DNA from: Delphinapterus leucas
Taxonomy: Eukaryota > Chordata > Mammalia > Artiodactyla > Monodontidae
DNA: 64,000 bases
NCBI RefSeq assembly: GCF_002288925.2
Contig: NW_022098004.1
Span: 14,208,581 to 14,272,580, forward strand
Direction of reading: 5' to 3'
Positions within the stretch are counted from its first letter, which is position 1. The number at the start of each line of letters is the position of its first letter. Below are positions 45,385 through 57,331 of the stretch, in pieces. The notes below the pieces were generated by a model. It ran no database searches. It was not told the origin of the DNA and saw only the letters and a program-made list of their open reading frames with translations. The position numbers and the translations under genes are program-made.

Positions 45385-45635
45385 ATTACTATTTATTGAC
45401 CCTCTTATTACTAGGTGCCAGGCACCCTTCACATGCATTGTCTCAGGCAATCCTATAAATCCAAGAGTTAGGTACAACTATTGCTCCATGCTGCTGATGA
45501 GCAAACTGAGTCTCAAAAAGATGAAGTGACTGTCCTGAGGTCACACAGCTAACAAGTGACAGAGGCTGGATTTGAACCCAGATGTGCTGGATGCTGGAAC
45601 TCACGGTCTCAATCACCATGCTATAGCCACCAGAG
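45385..45635 (-). repeat. MIR SINE
   Basis: 'ttattgaccctcttattactaggtgccaggcaccc', 'gagcaaactgagtctcaaaaagatgaagtgactgtcctgaggtcacacagctaac', 'gaacccagatgtgctggatg'. Confidence 0.9.
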
Positions 45636-45639
45636 TCTA

Positions 45640-46735
45640 GGAAATCTGCCTGTGACGGGACAAGGGATCAAGTAACAGGTCCGTGCTCAGTGAGGAGAAT
45701 GCTGGGAACACCCAGGTGCTGGTTTCTTAAGCTCACACTTGTCTCGACTCCAGTACAGCGGATGATTGAATGTGAGTCCTCGGAGTTTCCTGCAGAACTC
45801 TCTGGCTTGAGTCATTTGTTACCGTATTGTTCGCGTGCTCATTCATGCAGCTTTTATTCATTGAGTGCCTAGGATATGCTGCCAAATTATTTATAACTGG
45901 AAAATATTCCCGGTAGGTCTGCTTTGCCATGGAGATCCAGGAGTGGGCAAGATGACTGTAGCATTCCTTTCCAGCTTTGGGTCTGCTGATCGGGGGTGCT
46001 CTGGAAACAGATCAGGTGGCCAGTGAAAGCTTCTGAGTAATGGACAGGACAGATAAGCTCGAGGGCTGCATTTCAGCCCAGCAGCCCATGCATCCCAAAT
46101 GCCTAGCTGGTCATAGGGCTCAGTCCTTGAACGAGGCTGGGGAGTCTTGAAATAGCCCCGTGGTGCTCCCTGTGGGGTCTCCAGGAAGCTTTGCTACAGT
46201 CCAGTTGGCATTTTCTATAAAGATCTCTTAAGTCCAGGCCTTCGTCCTACAGCTAAGACTCTGGGACAGCTGCCCCTGCCAAACAGTGGGCAAGAGATAT
46301 TGAAGTCACACCATGGGTTGTGCCTGTTTGGTGCTGGCAGAATGATAACTCCATCTGCTGCCTGCTTTTCCTTGGGGGCCACTGCAAGGGTTGTCCTGGA
46401 GTCACAATGCTGGAGGACAGCAGCAAGTTCAAGAGCTACTGTATGCAGGGCATGGCAGGAAAAGCCTTCTGTGGCTCTAACCAATTTATTCCTATTGATT
46501 TTCAGATCAAAGGGGTTTAGCTCACAAATCAAAAGATGCTTCTCACTCCCTCCTGCTAAGTCTGCAGCCTCTCCCAGAACCTCAGCAGTACTCCTTTGGC
46601 CTTGATTAGCCTGGATGCCTCTAGGTTAGAATGGCATGGATGGGGCAGGGATCTGAGGATAATTTGGGCCACATCAGTCAGCGTGCCCGGGGTGGTACTC
46701 TGAGGTCCTGGGCCATGAGGCCACGCAGCTCAGTG
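45640..46735. other. No gene seen
   Basis: No repeat named; short open frames without features. Confidence 0.4.
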
Positions 46736-46739
46736 GCAA

Positions 46740-47045
46740 GTGTTGGGAGCCTGGGTCCTGACAGCGTTACCACCCACTTGTTTTACAACCTTTTTCAAGT
46801 CATTTTAACTCTCTCAGGGTCTCTTTTTCCCAAAGGGGAATAAGAGTCACGTTAGCCTGATGGAGCAGGGGTTTCAAAATCAATCAGAATTGGGTTCAAA
46901 TCCCAACTATGTCCTTTGTGACCTCAGGCAAGTGAGCTCACCTCTCTGAGCCTCCATTTCTGCATGTGAAAAATGGGCTTCCGGTAGTTGGGGCCTCCTA
47001 GGTCACTATGAGAATGAAGTGAGATGAGGCCTTAAAAGCGCTCAG
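46740..47045 (+). repeat. Two tandem-oriented MIR fragments
   Basis: 46740-46850 ('gagcctgggtcctgacagcgttaccacc', 'caagtcattttaactctctcagggtctc') and 46865-47045 ('gggttcaaatcccaactatgtcctttgtgacctcaggcaagtgagctcacctctctgagcc') both follow MIR in plus orientation. Confidence 0.8.
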
Positions 47046-47499
47046 CCTTTCCACGGCGTATCGCAAAATCCACAAACACTACCTGTGATGCTACCCTGAA
47101 ACCGGGCTTTGGTAAGAATAAAACAGAACCATGAGTGTAAAAGCACTTTGAAAAGTACAGAGCAATTATTGGGAATCACATTTTGGAGTTGGGGGCTTGG
47201 GAGGGGAAGATCTCCTTCAAGAAGGGGTCCAAGGCAGGGCACTCCAGAGCAAGAAGACAGGCAAGACCAGAGGAAACCACTGCAGTGCAGGACAAGTGAC
47301 TTTTCAGGACTCCAGGATGATTTCTAGGTGACATTGATGCTCCCACCTCACCCCAATGACACCCCCAGAAGTGCCTGTTCTATGCCAGCTCCTGTTATAG
47401 GTAAGAGCAGGTATAGGTAGCCATGCAGGTAACACTGCTGTTGGCAGAGCCTTCCAGCTGAGGCAGGGGCTGCTTGATGCTTATCCCAACAACCTCCTC

Positions 47500-47835
47500 A
47501 CCTTCCTCCTTTATAACAGGATGCCAGTTGTATTGGGGCACCAATATTTCCCAGACTCCCTGGGATCTACGTAGAGCCAGGTGACTAAGTTCTGGCCCAT
47601 AAGATGTAAATGGAAATGTTGTATGGGACTTTTGGAAAGACTCTTTTTGAAGGAAGGCATTCCCACCACCCCACTTTTTTTCCCTCTGTGACCTGGCCCT
47701 ACAGGTTGGCATGGATAGCTAATGGCTATGGTGCATGAAGTGACTTAGGATGGCCATGCGCTGGGAGGTGGCAAAGCCCTTATTAACAGGCCCAGACCAC
47801 AACCGCTGGACTTTTTCTACATGAGAGAATGAGCC
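47500..47835 (+). repeat. Ancient LTR-like interspersed repeat
   Basis: 'ttcccagactccctgggatctacgtagagccaggtgactaagttctggcccataagatgtaaatggaaatgttgtatgggac' resembles a common old mammalian LTR. Family unresolved. Confidence 0.45.
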
Positions 47836-48525
47836 CTTGTATGCTTTAATCCGCAATGTTTTCCAGCTTTTAGATGATGGGAAGGTGTCATACTACCTTG
47901 AATTGTTTAAAATTCTGCTCAAGGGCCTAGCATCTGGGTAGGTTATCCCCACCTTGAGCCCTGACCCGAGACTCATTTCCAGTGGTTTTCAAATCAGCAG
48001 GAAACAAGTTTGGGACCTGTTCATCACCCGTATTGGTAAGGTATTGACTAAGGTTCCACCTGTGCCTTGGAGCTAGGAGGAAATGGGGGCTTCTCCACTG
48101 AGGCTTCCATCGCCCAGGAAATCCTCAGGGAGAGGACTGCTCTCTCCTGCCCCAGTTGGGTAGGGGCAAGCAGTTAGGCTAGGTCCCAAAGAATGAGTAG
48201 AATTTCAACGAGCAAGAAAGGAGAAGGGGCACCTTGTCTGGTGGGAATGTGGTAAGCAAATGCACAGGCAGATAATCTTTGGAGAATGATGGAGTAGCAT
48301 GGGTTACAGACAGCTTTGGAAGTTATACCAGATAATTCAGGCTTCATCGTATAGAACTGTCCCTCTGAGAAGTTCAGTGAGAGATCACTACTTTTTAAAA
48401 AATTGTCTCAAGTCAGAATTGTTAAGAGTGCAATCATACTTTCATAAAAACATTTATTCTACATATATGCATGTAATACACAGGTTATATGTAATACATA
48501 TATACATAAGTTCTTAAAAGATTGG
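47836..48525. other. No gene seen
   Basis: No recognised repeat or gene. Confidence 0.4.
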
Positions 48526-48529
48526 AATG

Positions 48530-48780
48530 AGCTAAAAATAGCTAACATATTGAACATTTATTACATTCTGGGTATTCTTCATGCATTATTTAATTTGATC
48601 CTCATGACAACTCGCCAAGAGAGGTATTATTATTATTATTATTATCCCCCCTTTGCTGATGAGAACTTTACTCACTTGCCCAAGTTCTCACCTTTAATAC
48701 TTGCCAAGGCCAAGATTTGAACACTGCTGCGTCTGTTTAACTCCAAAATCTACTTCTTCACCACCAAGCTCAACTCTTTC
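48530..48780 (-). repeat. MIR SINE with (TTA)n expansion
   Basis: Inverted MIR ('gatcctcatgacaactcgccaagagaggta', 'ttactcacttgcccaagttctcacc'). The usual ttattatccccatt segment has grown to about seven TTA units at 48626-48647. Confidence 0.82.
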
Positions 48781-48864
48781 CAAAATGATTCACACCAAAA
48801 TGTCAACTGTGGTTACTGTCATATGGAGTGATCATAGGTGGCCTTTTTCTATTTTGTAATTTTC

Positions 48865-49260
48865 CCTATTTTCCTAGTTTTCTACTGGCAAAGTATATTG
48901 TTTTTCTATTTATATTGTGAAATATTACACATCTAGAAAGACAAATTTGCAGCTTTTGTAGAATAAACACCCACATAACCACTCCCCGTATCTGTACCTC
49001 AGAAGCCCCACCGTGTCCTTTCTGACCATAGCCCCATCCCACCTCACTAAAGAGAACCGTTCTCACCGTCTTGTTGTTGACGCCCTTGTTCTTCCTCAAA
49101 ATCATCACTTAATTATGTATCTCTAAACGACAGAGTTTTACTCTTTTTGAATTTTATATAAATAGAATAATATCCTCTGTATTCTGTTGTATCTGGCTCC
49201 TTTCACAAAACATTATGTTTTTTCATAATATGTCATTTAATAACATACGTTATTAAGAAT
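48865..49260 (-). repeat. Old LINE-1 fragment
   Basis: 'attttatataaatagaataatatcctctgtattctgttgtatctggctcctttcacaaaacatta' is typical inverted L1M 3' sequence; the left part is less certain. Confidence 0.6.
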
Positions 49261-49754
49261 ATGTTGTTTTTATAATCTGAAGAAAAAAAAACATTTGCAT
49301 TACAAAATATTTTAAAGCTGGAATCACACAAGTGCCTCCAGAGCCAGATTCAGTTGATCCCTTCCCAGTGACACCTTCTAAGTAGGATTATATTGCCTTA
49401 AAAAATAGAATTTGTTCCCTTTAAAAGCCATGGCCAGAGAAAAGAGGGATCAGGCCCATAGCTGGTCCCATTCCTCAGTTCTCTCTGCTTGTGCTCCTGG
49501 CTGCCCTTCCACCAGGCCAGCTCAGCCAGCCGCTCTAAATGGATTATCCAACTCATTGCCATGATTTCTGAATCACTGCCTAGGTCACCAGTCATGTGTC
49601 CTTCTGCCTGGCAGGCACTGTGACTTCTGGGACAGAGGGAAGGGCTTGTGCTGCGTGTGTGGAGGTGCCTGGGCTTCTCTCTTTGGGGATAACCTAAGAT
49701 TCCTTTGATTTGGGAGATGGAATCCCCTCCTCTTTCTTCTCCTACTCCTTCTTT

Positions 49755-50170
49755 CCTTTCCATTTAAAGCAACTTTTCATGGAAAATTTCAAACATATGC
49801 AAAAGTACAGAGAATAGTATTGATACAATGAACCCCCATGTAATCAATGATGAACACATGTCCAATCTTTTTTCTTCTACACCTCTCCCTATTTTTCCCC
49901 CATTCCTACTGGATTATTTTGAAGCAAATCCAAGAGCTATCATTCATGAATACCTTTAAATGATAAGGTCTCTTTTTAAAAGCATAGCCAAAACACAAAT
50001 ATCATAATTACTTAACTTCATCAAATATCAAACTGGTCTTCAAATTTTCCAATCATTTCAGAAAAGTTTCTTTACAGTTATTCTGCTCAAATTAGGATCT
50101 AAAGTTCCACATGCTGCATTTGGTTGAAATGTCCCCCTTCCAGTGTTGAATGGTATTCGGAGACCATAAA
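49755..50170. repeat. Old LINE-1 3'UTR-type repeat
   Basis: 'aaaatttcaaacatatgcaaaagtacagagaatagtattgatacaatgaacccccatgtaatc', 'ggattattttgaagcaaatccaagagc', 'ccacatgctgcatttggttgaaatgtc' match a widespread L1M sequence. Orientation left open. Confidence 0.7.
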
Positions 50171-50421
50171 CTGAGTCCCGAGCTTCTCATTGCTATGGAA
50201 TTGGTCATTGTTCTAGGTTTTGGGGGCTTACAGATGTAGGAAATGCAAACAGTGTATTTTGTGTATGTGTATTTTAAAAGGGAAAATATATCATAAATCT
50301 AAACTATTTCTGAATCAAATTTTAAATTACAGAATTTTTTTTGAAGTCTTAAATTTATATTTGCATCTTTTCTTTCATGCTGAAAATCTTGGTTTCTAAT
50401 AACATCATTACTTATTTATTT

Positions 50422-50425
<4 letters not shown>

Positions 50426-50452
<27 letters not shown>

Positions 50453-50515
50453 ATAGAGAGAGAGAGGGAGAGGGAGACAGGGAGAGAGGGAGGGAGGGAG
50501 AGAGAGAGAGAGAGA
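50426..50515. repeat. Compound (TG)n(AG)n microsatellite
   Basis: About 13 TG units followed by about 60 bp of GA/GGGA purine repeat. Confidence 0.97.
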
Positions 50516-50639
50516 AATAGTTTTGAATAATCATACTAATATTATTTCTAATGATATTTTTACTGAAAAAAGTTTAAGATCTATTTTTTAGTTATTTTGT
50601 CCTTAGGATATGTTCTACTAGGTATGTACAGTTAAATAC

Positions 50640-50995
50640 TGTGTTTTAAAAGTCCTATGAAATAATTTCTCTTTGTGCTCCTCCAACTTGGTATACAATC
50701 AGGTTCCAACGTTTCATGTTTCGTTCAGTGTTCAGGGATTGTTATTTTCATCTTTCAGTAACTTTGGGGCTTTTTTCCCTCTTTCTCAGTTCATTTTGTT
50801 TGGTAATCATGTAAAATACGTACACTGTTTCAAAGTCAAATCTACAGAAAAGGTACATTCTGAAAAGTCCAGCTTTGGACCCTGTCCCCCCAACCTATTC
50901 CTTCTCCCCCATAGGTAACTAGTTTATTACTATCATCATGATTTTATTACTTCATCCGTTAATATTAAAGAATGAATTTCTAAGTGCCAAAGACT
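50640..50995. repeat. Probable old LINE-1 fragment
   Basis: 'ctacagaaaaggtacattctgaaaagtccagctttggaccc' then 'ccataggtaactagtttattac' resembles L1M 3' sequence. Divergent. Confidence 0.45.
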
Positions 50996-51028
50996 CCTTT
51001 TTAAACAGTAATCACGGAATGCTTTTTT

Positions 51029-51222
51029 TTTTTTTTTTTTTTTTGCGGTATGCAGGCCTCTCACTGCTGTGGCCTCTCCTGTTGCGGAGCACATGCAGGC
51101 TCAGTGGCCATGGCTCACGGGCCCAGCCGCTCTGTGGCATGTGGGATCTTCCCGGACCAGGGCACGAACCCGTGTCCCCTGCATCGGCAGGCGGACTCTC
51201 AACCACTGCCACCAGGGAAGCC
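51029..51222 (-). mobile_element. CHR-type SINE, short form, young
   Basis: Minus-strand copy with a T-run tail. Perfect 16-bp direct repeat cacggaatgctttttt at 51013-51028 and 51223-51238. Slightly shortened in the middle. Confidence 0.97.
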
Positions 51223-51239
51223 CACGGAATGCTTTTTTA

Positions 51240-53290
51240 ATGAACAGCATGGCTGTATGTTTCTTTTCAGATCTTTCGTCTGAGGATTTCTGAGTGTTCA
51301 GAGTCACTCCCAAGAAGACAGACTCACTTTTATAAATAATGAAACAGGAAAAAGAATAAGAAATTTTCCCAAAAGCACACAGCAAATTCAGCAAAGAAAG
51401 ATTCTCACTGGCTACTTTTTAGGCACTAATCTAGCCAACGGAATATACAAACCAGACCCATCTGAGATAGTCTGCTTCGCTAAGCCTAAAAGCACACATG
51501 TGTTTTTACAAGCTCCCTAAGTTTTTCTAAGAGGCAGCCCTGGTGGATAACACCAATATAAGCCAGTGACAGCCAATCAGGCTTTATTTTTATAAATCTG
51601 GAAGCAATTTCTTGTGGCAGGAACAGATCTTGTATCCCAGATCAGGCCTGACTGCAAGAACATCACCTTGTTTTTCTTTAATGTAACTTAACCTCTACTT
51701 TGATCTCTCACCCCACCAGAGAATACCAAATCGTGGCCAAACTGAGGATCCCAGCTCCACTTCCCCACATACTTGCATCTATGTTCCCAGGAGTGTCTAG
51801 GGCTGGGGGTGGAGGAAGGTCCGATTCTGGCTGTCCCCCGTCCACTCAGGCCTCCTTGGATTCAGCCATCACCCCATCCACCTTCATCAATGGTCCACAC
51901 AGAAGACGGCCCAGAAAACTCACCTGACCCCAGGATCGGTCAGTTTCAACAACTCCTTGGCCAGCTCGGATGCTATGCCCACAGCACCAAAGTCATCCCA
52001 CTGCCCCTCACATTTGGAGGTCCTGTCTGCCTAGAATTACCATGCAGCCCTTTCTTTTCTGGAGCTCCACGGGGAAATGGGACACACATCGCTGAGATTT
52101 TTGATTCTGCAAACTGACTGGAGGTTCTTGCCACACCCTCCTGCCCTAACCAGGACTTGGCCCAGAGAGCAGAGTGCAGGGTCCTCTTCCCAGTGAGCCA
52201 CTAACTTCTATGCACTTGTTTCTTCTCCCTCTGACAGCCCAAGGAATCTTTCTTTAAACTGAGGGTGAAGAATCCTTGTTGTTAGTTATCCAACATCCTC
52301 TCATCCTTTTATCGGAACCTGGAGTTCATTTTGTTCCCCTAAGGCCAAGGCTTTTGAATGCAAAAATCCCTGAGGCAGGTCCATTTTCTTTTGTTGTTAA
52401 ATCCCTTTTCAGGGCCATCACACTGCACAGTTCAGGGAGCACCATGGAACTTATGCAGTGCACAACCTGAACAGCTGTATGCATATCCACAGCTGTATGG
52501 GTTGCAAAATATTGACCACACAGTCGTACAGTCTGAATGGGGAGGAAAAAAAAAATGCCATGGGGAAATAACATCAGTTAATGTTTCAGAAATACTGCCC
52601 TGCCACTTAAGAAAGCTCCAGAAGAAGGAGGTACCCATGAGGCTGGATTGTTACTTGGAAGTTAGACTGGAACAGAATATTAAAGGTGTCTGTGAACCTT
52701 CATCCCCCTGCTTGACCAAATCCTTTCCCCAGTCTTATAACCTCGGTGTACCAAGGAAAATCTCAGCCTGCTGCATCTGAGCCCCAAACAACCTGGGATC
52801 CAAGAGAATAAGATGAAGATGCCACAAATACAATCAGTGAAAGTCCTTAAAGATCCCTTCCCATAGAGAGGGAAGCACAGAGTCCTGGCATAATGGGGCA
52901 CTTGGACAGTCAGTTCTCACTGGTGAGTTTCCAAACACTAGCACAATTCAAAAGGAGCTCCTTAAAATTTGTCTGATCTCTGGTCTGTTCCTAGTCCCCA
53001 AGTTCTAAGATTCAGCCTGTTACCATGGCAGCTGCTGCCCAATTGAAATGTTCACATTTATAGAAACTGGCTAAAGCATTTGAATCTGACAGGGCTGGCA
53101 CACCATGCAGAGAATGTCACCCCCCCCCCCCAGACACACAGGATGCTTTATCCAGAAACCATGGAAGTACTGGACTTGAAACCGAGCAGGGCCCTTCCAG
53201 ACCCTCTCTCGTATACAAGCCCCCCATGTCTTCCGTCTCTTGAAGCAAAAGGCTTCAGGCTTCCCCTGAATCTCAAAAGCCTGGCTCAAG
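51240..53290. other. No gene seen; longest stretch without recognised repeats on the right side
   Basis: About 2 kb with no repeat I can name, apart from a C11 run near 53119. Open frames of up to 140 codons lack domains, signal peptides or splice context. Confidence 0.4.
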
Positions 53291-53303
53291 AATTAATGAT
53301 TAG

Positions 53304-53659
53304 GGGCTTCCCTGGTGGCACAGTGGTTAAGAGTCTGCCTGCCAACACAGGAGACACGGGTTCGAGCCCTGGTCTGGGAGGATCCCACATGCTGCGGAGC
53401 AACTAAGCCCGTGCACCACAACTACTGAGCCTGCACTCTAGAGCCCACGAGCCACAACTACTGAGCCCACGTGCCACAACTACTGAAGCCCATGCGCCTA
53501 GAGCCCGTGCTCCGCAACAAGAGAAGCCACTGCTATGAGAAGCCCGCGCACCATAACGAAGAGTAGCCACCGCTCAGCGCAACTAGAGAAAGCCTGTGTG
53601 CAGTAACAAAGACCCAATGTAGCCAAAGATAAAAATAAATAAATTTATTTTTTTAAAAA
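53304..53659 (+). mobile_element. CHR-type SINE, long form
   Basis: Complete copy with aaataaataaattta tail. Perfect 13-bp direct repeat aattaatgattag at 53291-53303 and 53660-53672. Confidence 0.97.
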
Positions 53660-53684
53660 AATTAATGATTAGAAAATGTGAACA

Positions 53685-54190
53685 TGTTGTTACAAGAATA
53701 GCTGTTGGGCCAGGAAACTGGTAGTAATTTAAACAATAGATCAGCCATACAGCAGAGTCACAGGACCTTTAGTTCCTCCCTGAAGAACATAGATAACAAT
53801 GTCTGATGCACATTCCTAAGCTGTTTTTACGGAAACCAGACTCCCACCAAATGAAAAGTGCTGACCACAAGCACACAGACCCCAGACCAGCTGGAACCAG
53901 GAGTTTGACGATGTTGACTTCTGAAACATCACCCTGTTACCTCACCACCAAGCAGTCAGAGGAACATCCACGAGCTGAGCAGGCACCCTGCAACCCACGC
54001 CCCTAATGTTGCTTTTAAAAACCCTTCCCTGAAAGCCATTGGGGAGGTCAGGTCTTTTGAGGACTAGCTGCTTGTCCTCCTAGCTTGGTACCCTGGAATA
54101 AACGCTGTACTTTCCTTTACCACAACCTGGTGTCAGTAGATTGGCTTTGCTGCCCATCAGGCAAGCAGATTCAAATCCAGGTTCAGTAAG
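53685..54190 (+). mobile_element. ERV solo LTR (class I-like)
   Basis: Shows LTR order: upstream U3-like sequence, a TATA-like ttttaaaaaccc at about 54013, polyadenylation signal aataaa at 54097-54102, then the U5-like 'cctttaccacaacctggtgtcagtagattggc'. No gag, pol or env nearby. Boundaries approximate. Confidence 0.65.
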
Positions 54191-54289
54191 AGCCTGGGAG
54201 ACAGAACCTGAGACTCCAGGCCTGGCACAAATTGCCCACGTGACTGTGAGCTGCAACCCGCCCAAGAGATGCCCCTGCTGACACTTAGT

Positions 54290-54670
54290 GGTGCCCATTT
54301 CATCATTAATCCATTCACTCAACAGTGCTGAACACCTTCTCTGTGTCAGGCAAGGCACTGAGGATAAATGGTGAGCATTGCAGAGTCCCTGTGTTCACCC
54401 AGGCAGTGTAGTCGGTGAGGCCCACAAGAAAACAGAGAATTACAATGCAGCGTGAGAAAAATGATTAGAACAGAAGCATGGGGGTGGGGAGGCAGCAGGC
54501 TGGGGAGGGGGTAGTGGGTACTTGCCAGGCAAAACCTAAGCTGAGTCTTGAAGGCTGGGCAAGAGTTAGCTAGGATGGGGTGAGCAAATGGATAGAACGA
54601 AGGAAAGGTGCTCCAGGCAGAGAGAACAGCATATGCAAAAGCCCAGAGATAGGAGAGAGCATTCAGGGTG
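54290..54670 (-). repeat. L2/CR1-type LINE 3' fragment
   Basis: 'ccattcactcaacagtgctgaacaccttctctgtgtcaggcaaggcactgagg' is the inverted L2 3' end. It continues with 'gctgagtcttgaaggctgggcaagagttagc' and 'aggcagagagaacagcatatgcaaaagccc', a repeat common in mammals. Confidence 0.7.
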
Positions 54671-54826
54671 CAGCAAGCTGTTCAATGCAGCTGCAGCGTG
54701 GAGAATGAGGCTGAAAGAGAGGAGAAATGCAGCTCAAGAAGAAAGCAAGGGCAAGAAAGGGAATGTGCCTTGGTTTTCCATGGGCTTCCAGCTGCCCAAC
54801 TCCCCTTTAAAATCAAACAGCACAGG

Positions 54827-55067
54827 TCCATCCATGTTGCTGCAAATGGCATTATTTTGTTCTTTTTTAGAGATTGTCATACTGAGTGAAGTAAGTCAGA
54901 CAGAGAAAGACAAGTATCGTATGACATCACTTCTATGTGGAATCTAAAATAAGCCTACACATGAACTTGTCTACAAAACAGAAATAGAGTTACAGATGTA
55001 GAAAATCTGTACACCTGAAACTAACACAAGATTGCAAATTAACTATACCCCAATAAAAATTAAAAAA
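54827..55067 (+). mobile_element. Short LINE-1 insertion with 5' inversion
   Basis: 54827-54869 is L1 ORF2-end sequence in minus orientation (tccatccatgttgctgcaaa...). From about 54870 the sequence switches to plus-orientation L1 3' end with an A-rich tail. Both parts sit between copies of the 18-bp repeat aaaatcaaacagcacagg (54809-54826) and aaaattaaacagcacagg (55068-55085). Confidence 0.88.
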
Positions 55068-55329
55068 AAAATTAAACAGCACAGGAAGAGATTAGTTGAG
55101 AAGTGGCTCTGCGTCTGGGGAAGGAGGGACAGTGCCCCTGAGGTGAAGGGTGCTGAAAGAGGACAGACGGGGGAACCGTGGCCACACCTTCCCGATGCCC
55201 ATGAGCCCAGCCAGCCCCAACTCCTGTTCCACCAAGCACTGCTGTTCCCCAGAGCATCACCACTGCTCAGACCCCCTGGAACATCCCTTTTCAACTTCTC
55301 TGTCATTCCATTCAGCTCTTCTAGGAGAT

Positions 55330-55800
55330 GAATAACAATTTATTGCACATCAACTTGGGGTTGGCACTGTACTCGGTACTTCAAATGCAAAATTCATTCA
55401 TTGCAAAAATAATGTTTGTGTTCCTTCTATGCAACAGACAATATAATTCAGATACTGGGGACATGGTCATGAACAAAATAAACTCCTAGCCCTCCAGGAA
55501 CTTATATTCTCAGGATGGGGTGGGGCTGGAAGAGAAACAAAAGCAAATAGACATGTCTTACGTCAGGAAGACACAGTGGTCTAAGAAAAATAAAACCCAG
55601 TAAAGTGACAGAGAGTGACAGACAGGGGATGGTCAGAAAGGGGCCTGACCATCAGAACCAAGACCTGAGTGAACTGAGGAAGTAAATCATATGGAAATCT
55701 ACAGGAATAATGTATCACACTGAGGGAATAACAAGTGCAAAGGTCCTGTAGTGGACATGTCACTGACACATTCCATCAGTGAGGCTGGGGGAGCAGGAGG
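55330..55800 (-). repeat. L2/CR1-type LINE 3' fragment
   Basis: 'gatactggggacatggtcatgaacaaaataaactcctagccctccaggaacttatattctcagg' and 'gggaataacaagtgcaaaggtcctg' match the same repeat class as at 54.3 kb. Confidence 0.65.
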
Positions 55801-55869
55801 GGACCAGGCCAGATCAATGGAAGAGAATCAGATTGTTATTATCACTGTAACATGAAAAAGTCAAGCACT

Positions 55870-56010
55870 CTTGTTGTTCCAACATTACAGACAAATAAAC
55901 TCAGGGTAAGAAATATGCACAGGGTCTCAAACGTTTTCTAGACAGAGCTGGGAATCAAACCCAGCCGCTCAATCTTTAGAACATGTGCCCTTAATTGCTC
56001 CCTTAGAATA
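55870..56010 (-). repeat. MIR SINE fragment
   Basis: 'ttacagacaaataaactcagggtaag' and 'agacagagctgggaatcaaacccagcc' match inverted MIR. Confidence 0.75.
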
Positions 56011-56124
56011 TCTCGTCAAGAAGCTGCAGGTAACTAGAACAGATCAATAAGACTCCAACCCGCCACAGTTACCCAAAGCCCCAGCGACTCCACGCCTAAA
56101 ACTGTAGGGGATCATCAAGGACTT

Positions 56125-56520
56125 GAACAAAGATTTAGCTACTTTTTCATAATGGCAAAATAACTGGAAACAATACCTTTTCCCTAATAAGAAGGAATTG
56201 GTGAATAAAGAAGTTACGATACATGCATGTAAAGAGTGTCTCATGCATTGCCATTTTAAAAGACGTGGAAGATTATGCAATGACATGGAAAGATGGTCAA
56301 ACTATGTCATTGAAATGAAGTCATATGCACAGTAGGATCCCATTTTTGTAACAAATAAATAATGTGTGAATATACACACAGGCAAAAGGCTGGAAGGAAT
56401 TAAATCAAAATGTTGATAAATCGCTAACCCAGGGGGTAGGATTGTGGGTGGTTTTTCTTTTTGTTCAGCAGGATTCACTACAATGAATATAAATTATTTT
56501 TGCTCAGAAAAAGTTTACAC
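56125..56520 (+). repeat. Old LINE-1 3' fragment
   Basis: 'ttcataatggcaaaataactggaaacaataccttttccctaataagaaggaattggtgaata', 'gtaggatcccatttttgtaacaaata', 'gctaacccagggggtaggattgtgggtgg' match the L1M ORF2 end and 3'UTR. Confidence 0.75.
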
Positions 56521-57160
56521 GTACACAAACACACAGAAAGCTGGCCAGAAAGCTTCCTGGGTTGGCAGCCACTGGGTGGCACCAACCTGGGCTCCTCTAC
56601 CCCCCACCCCACTCCCTGAGGTGTGCAGAAAGCAAGGATCCGCCAGGTCCCCATCAGAATCACGTTCAGGTTAGAGACCCTCATCATGAAGCAGTTCCCT
56701 GGCCTGAGCTGGAAAATTCGGGGGCATACTGACAGCCTCACCTCACTCCTCAACAAAGCCTTCAGGATCCAAAGCTGGGGGAGGGCTCCAAGCCCGAGGG
56801 CGGACAGTGGCGGCAGCACACGGGCCAGAGCGCCAGAGCGGCAGGGTAATTAACACTTCACTTGTCAAAAAATCTGGTGCTATTTTTAAAATCATTCCAC
56901 CGCATAGTTTCACAAAGGATTCCAGGAGTCCTGCTCAGTCCACCCAGTGCTTTAGGAAGGCAAATGAACCTATTGATGATTTAGTAGTAATCACCCAGAA
57001 CTTTAGAGGAGATGCATCACCCCAGCCCCACCCCAGGGATTCGTTTGCTACTCTTCTTTCTGGAGATGGAGGGGAGTTGAGCCAACCAGAACTTTCTCAC
57101 CTGCACTGTGTTTGCTTTCACCCTGCAAGACACCTGGAGCCATTCGTTTATTAGGCCCTG
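56521..57160. other. No gene seen
   Basis: Moderately GC-rich in part (56560-56850) but no CpG island and no credible exon. Confidence 0.4.
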
Positions 57161-57164
57161 GCTT

Positions 57165-57300
57165 CGGTGAACAGTTCAGCACAGAGGCTTCAGAGCCAGG
57201 CTGCGGCCCTGCCACTCACCAGCATGTTACCTTGGGCGGGCTACTCAACCTCTCTGTACCTCAGGTTCTTTGTTTATAAAACTGAGGATATGACAGAGCA
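57165..57300 (+). repeat. MIR SINE
   Basis: 'ggcttcagagccaggctgcggccctgccactcacc', 'gggcgggctactcaacctctctgtacctcagg'. Confidence 0.8.
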
Positions 57301-57331
57301 CCAAGCTTCCAGGGCTGTTGTCTTTAGTCTA

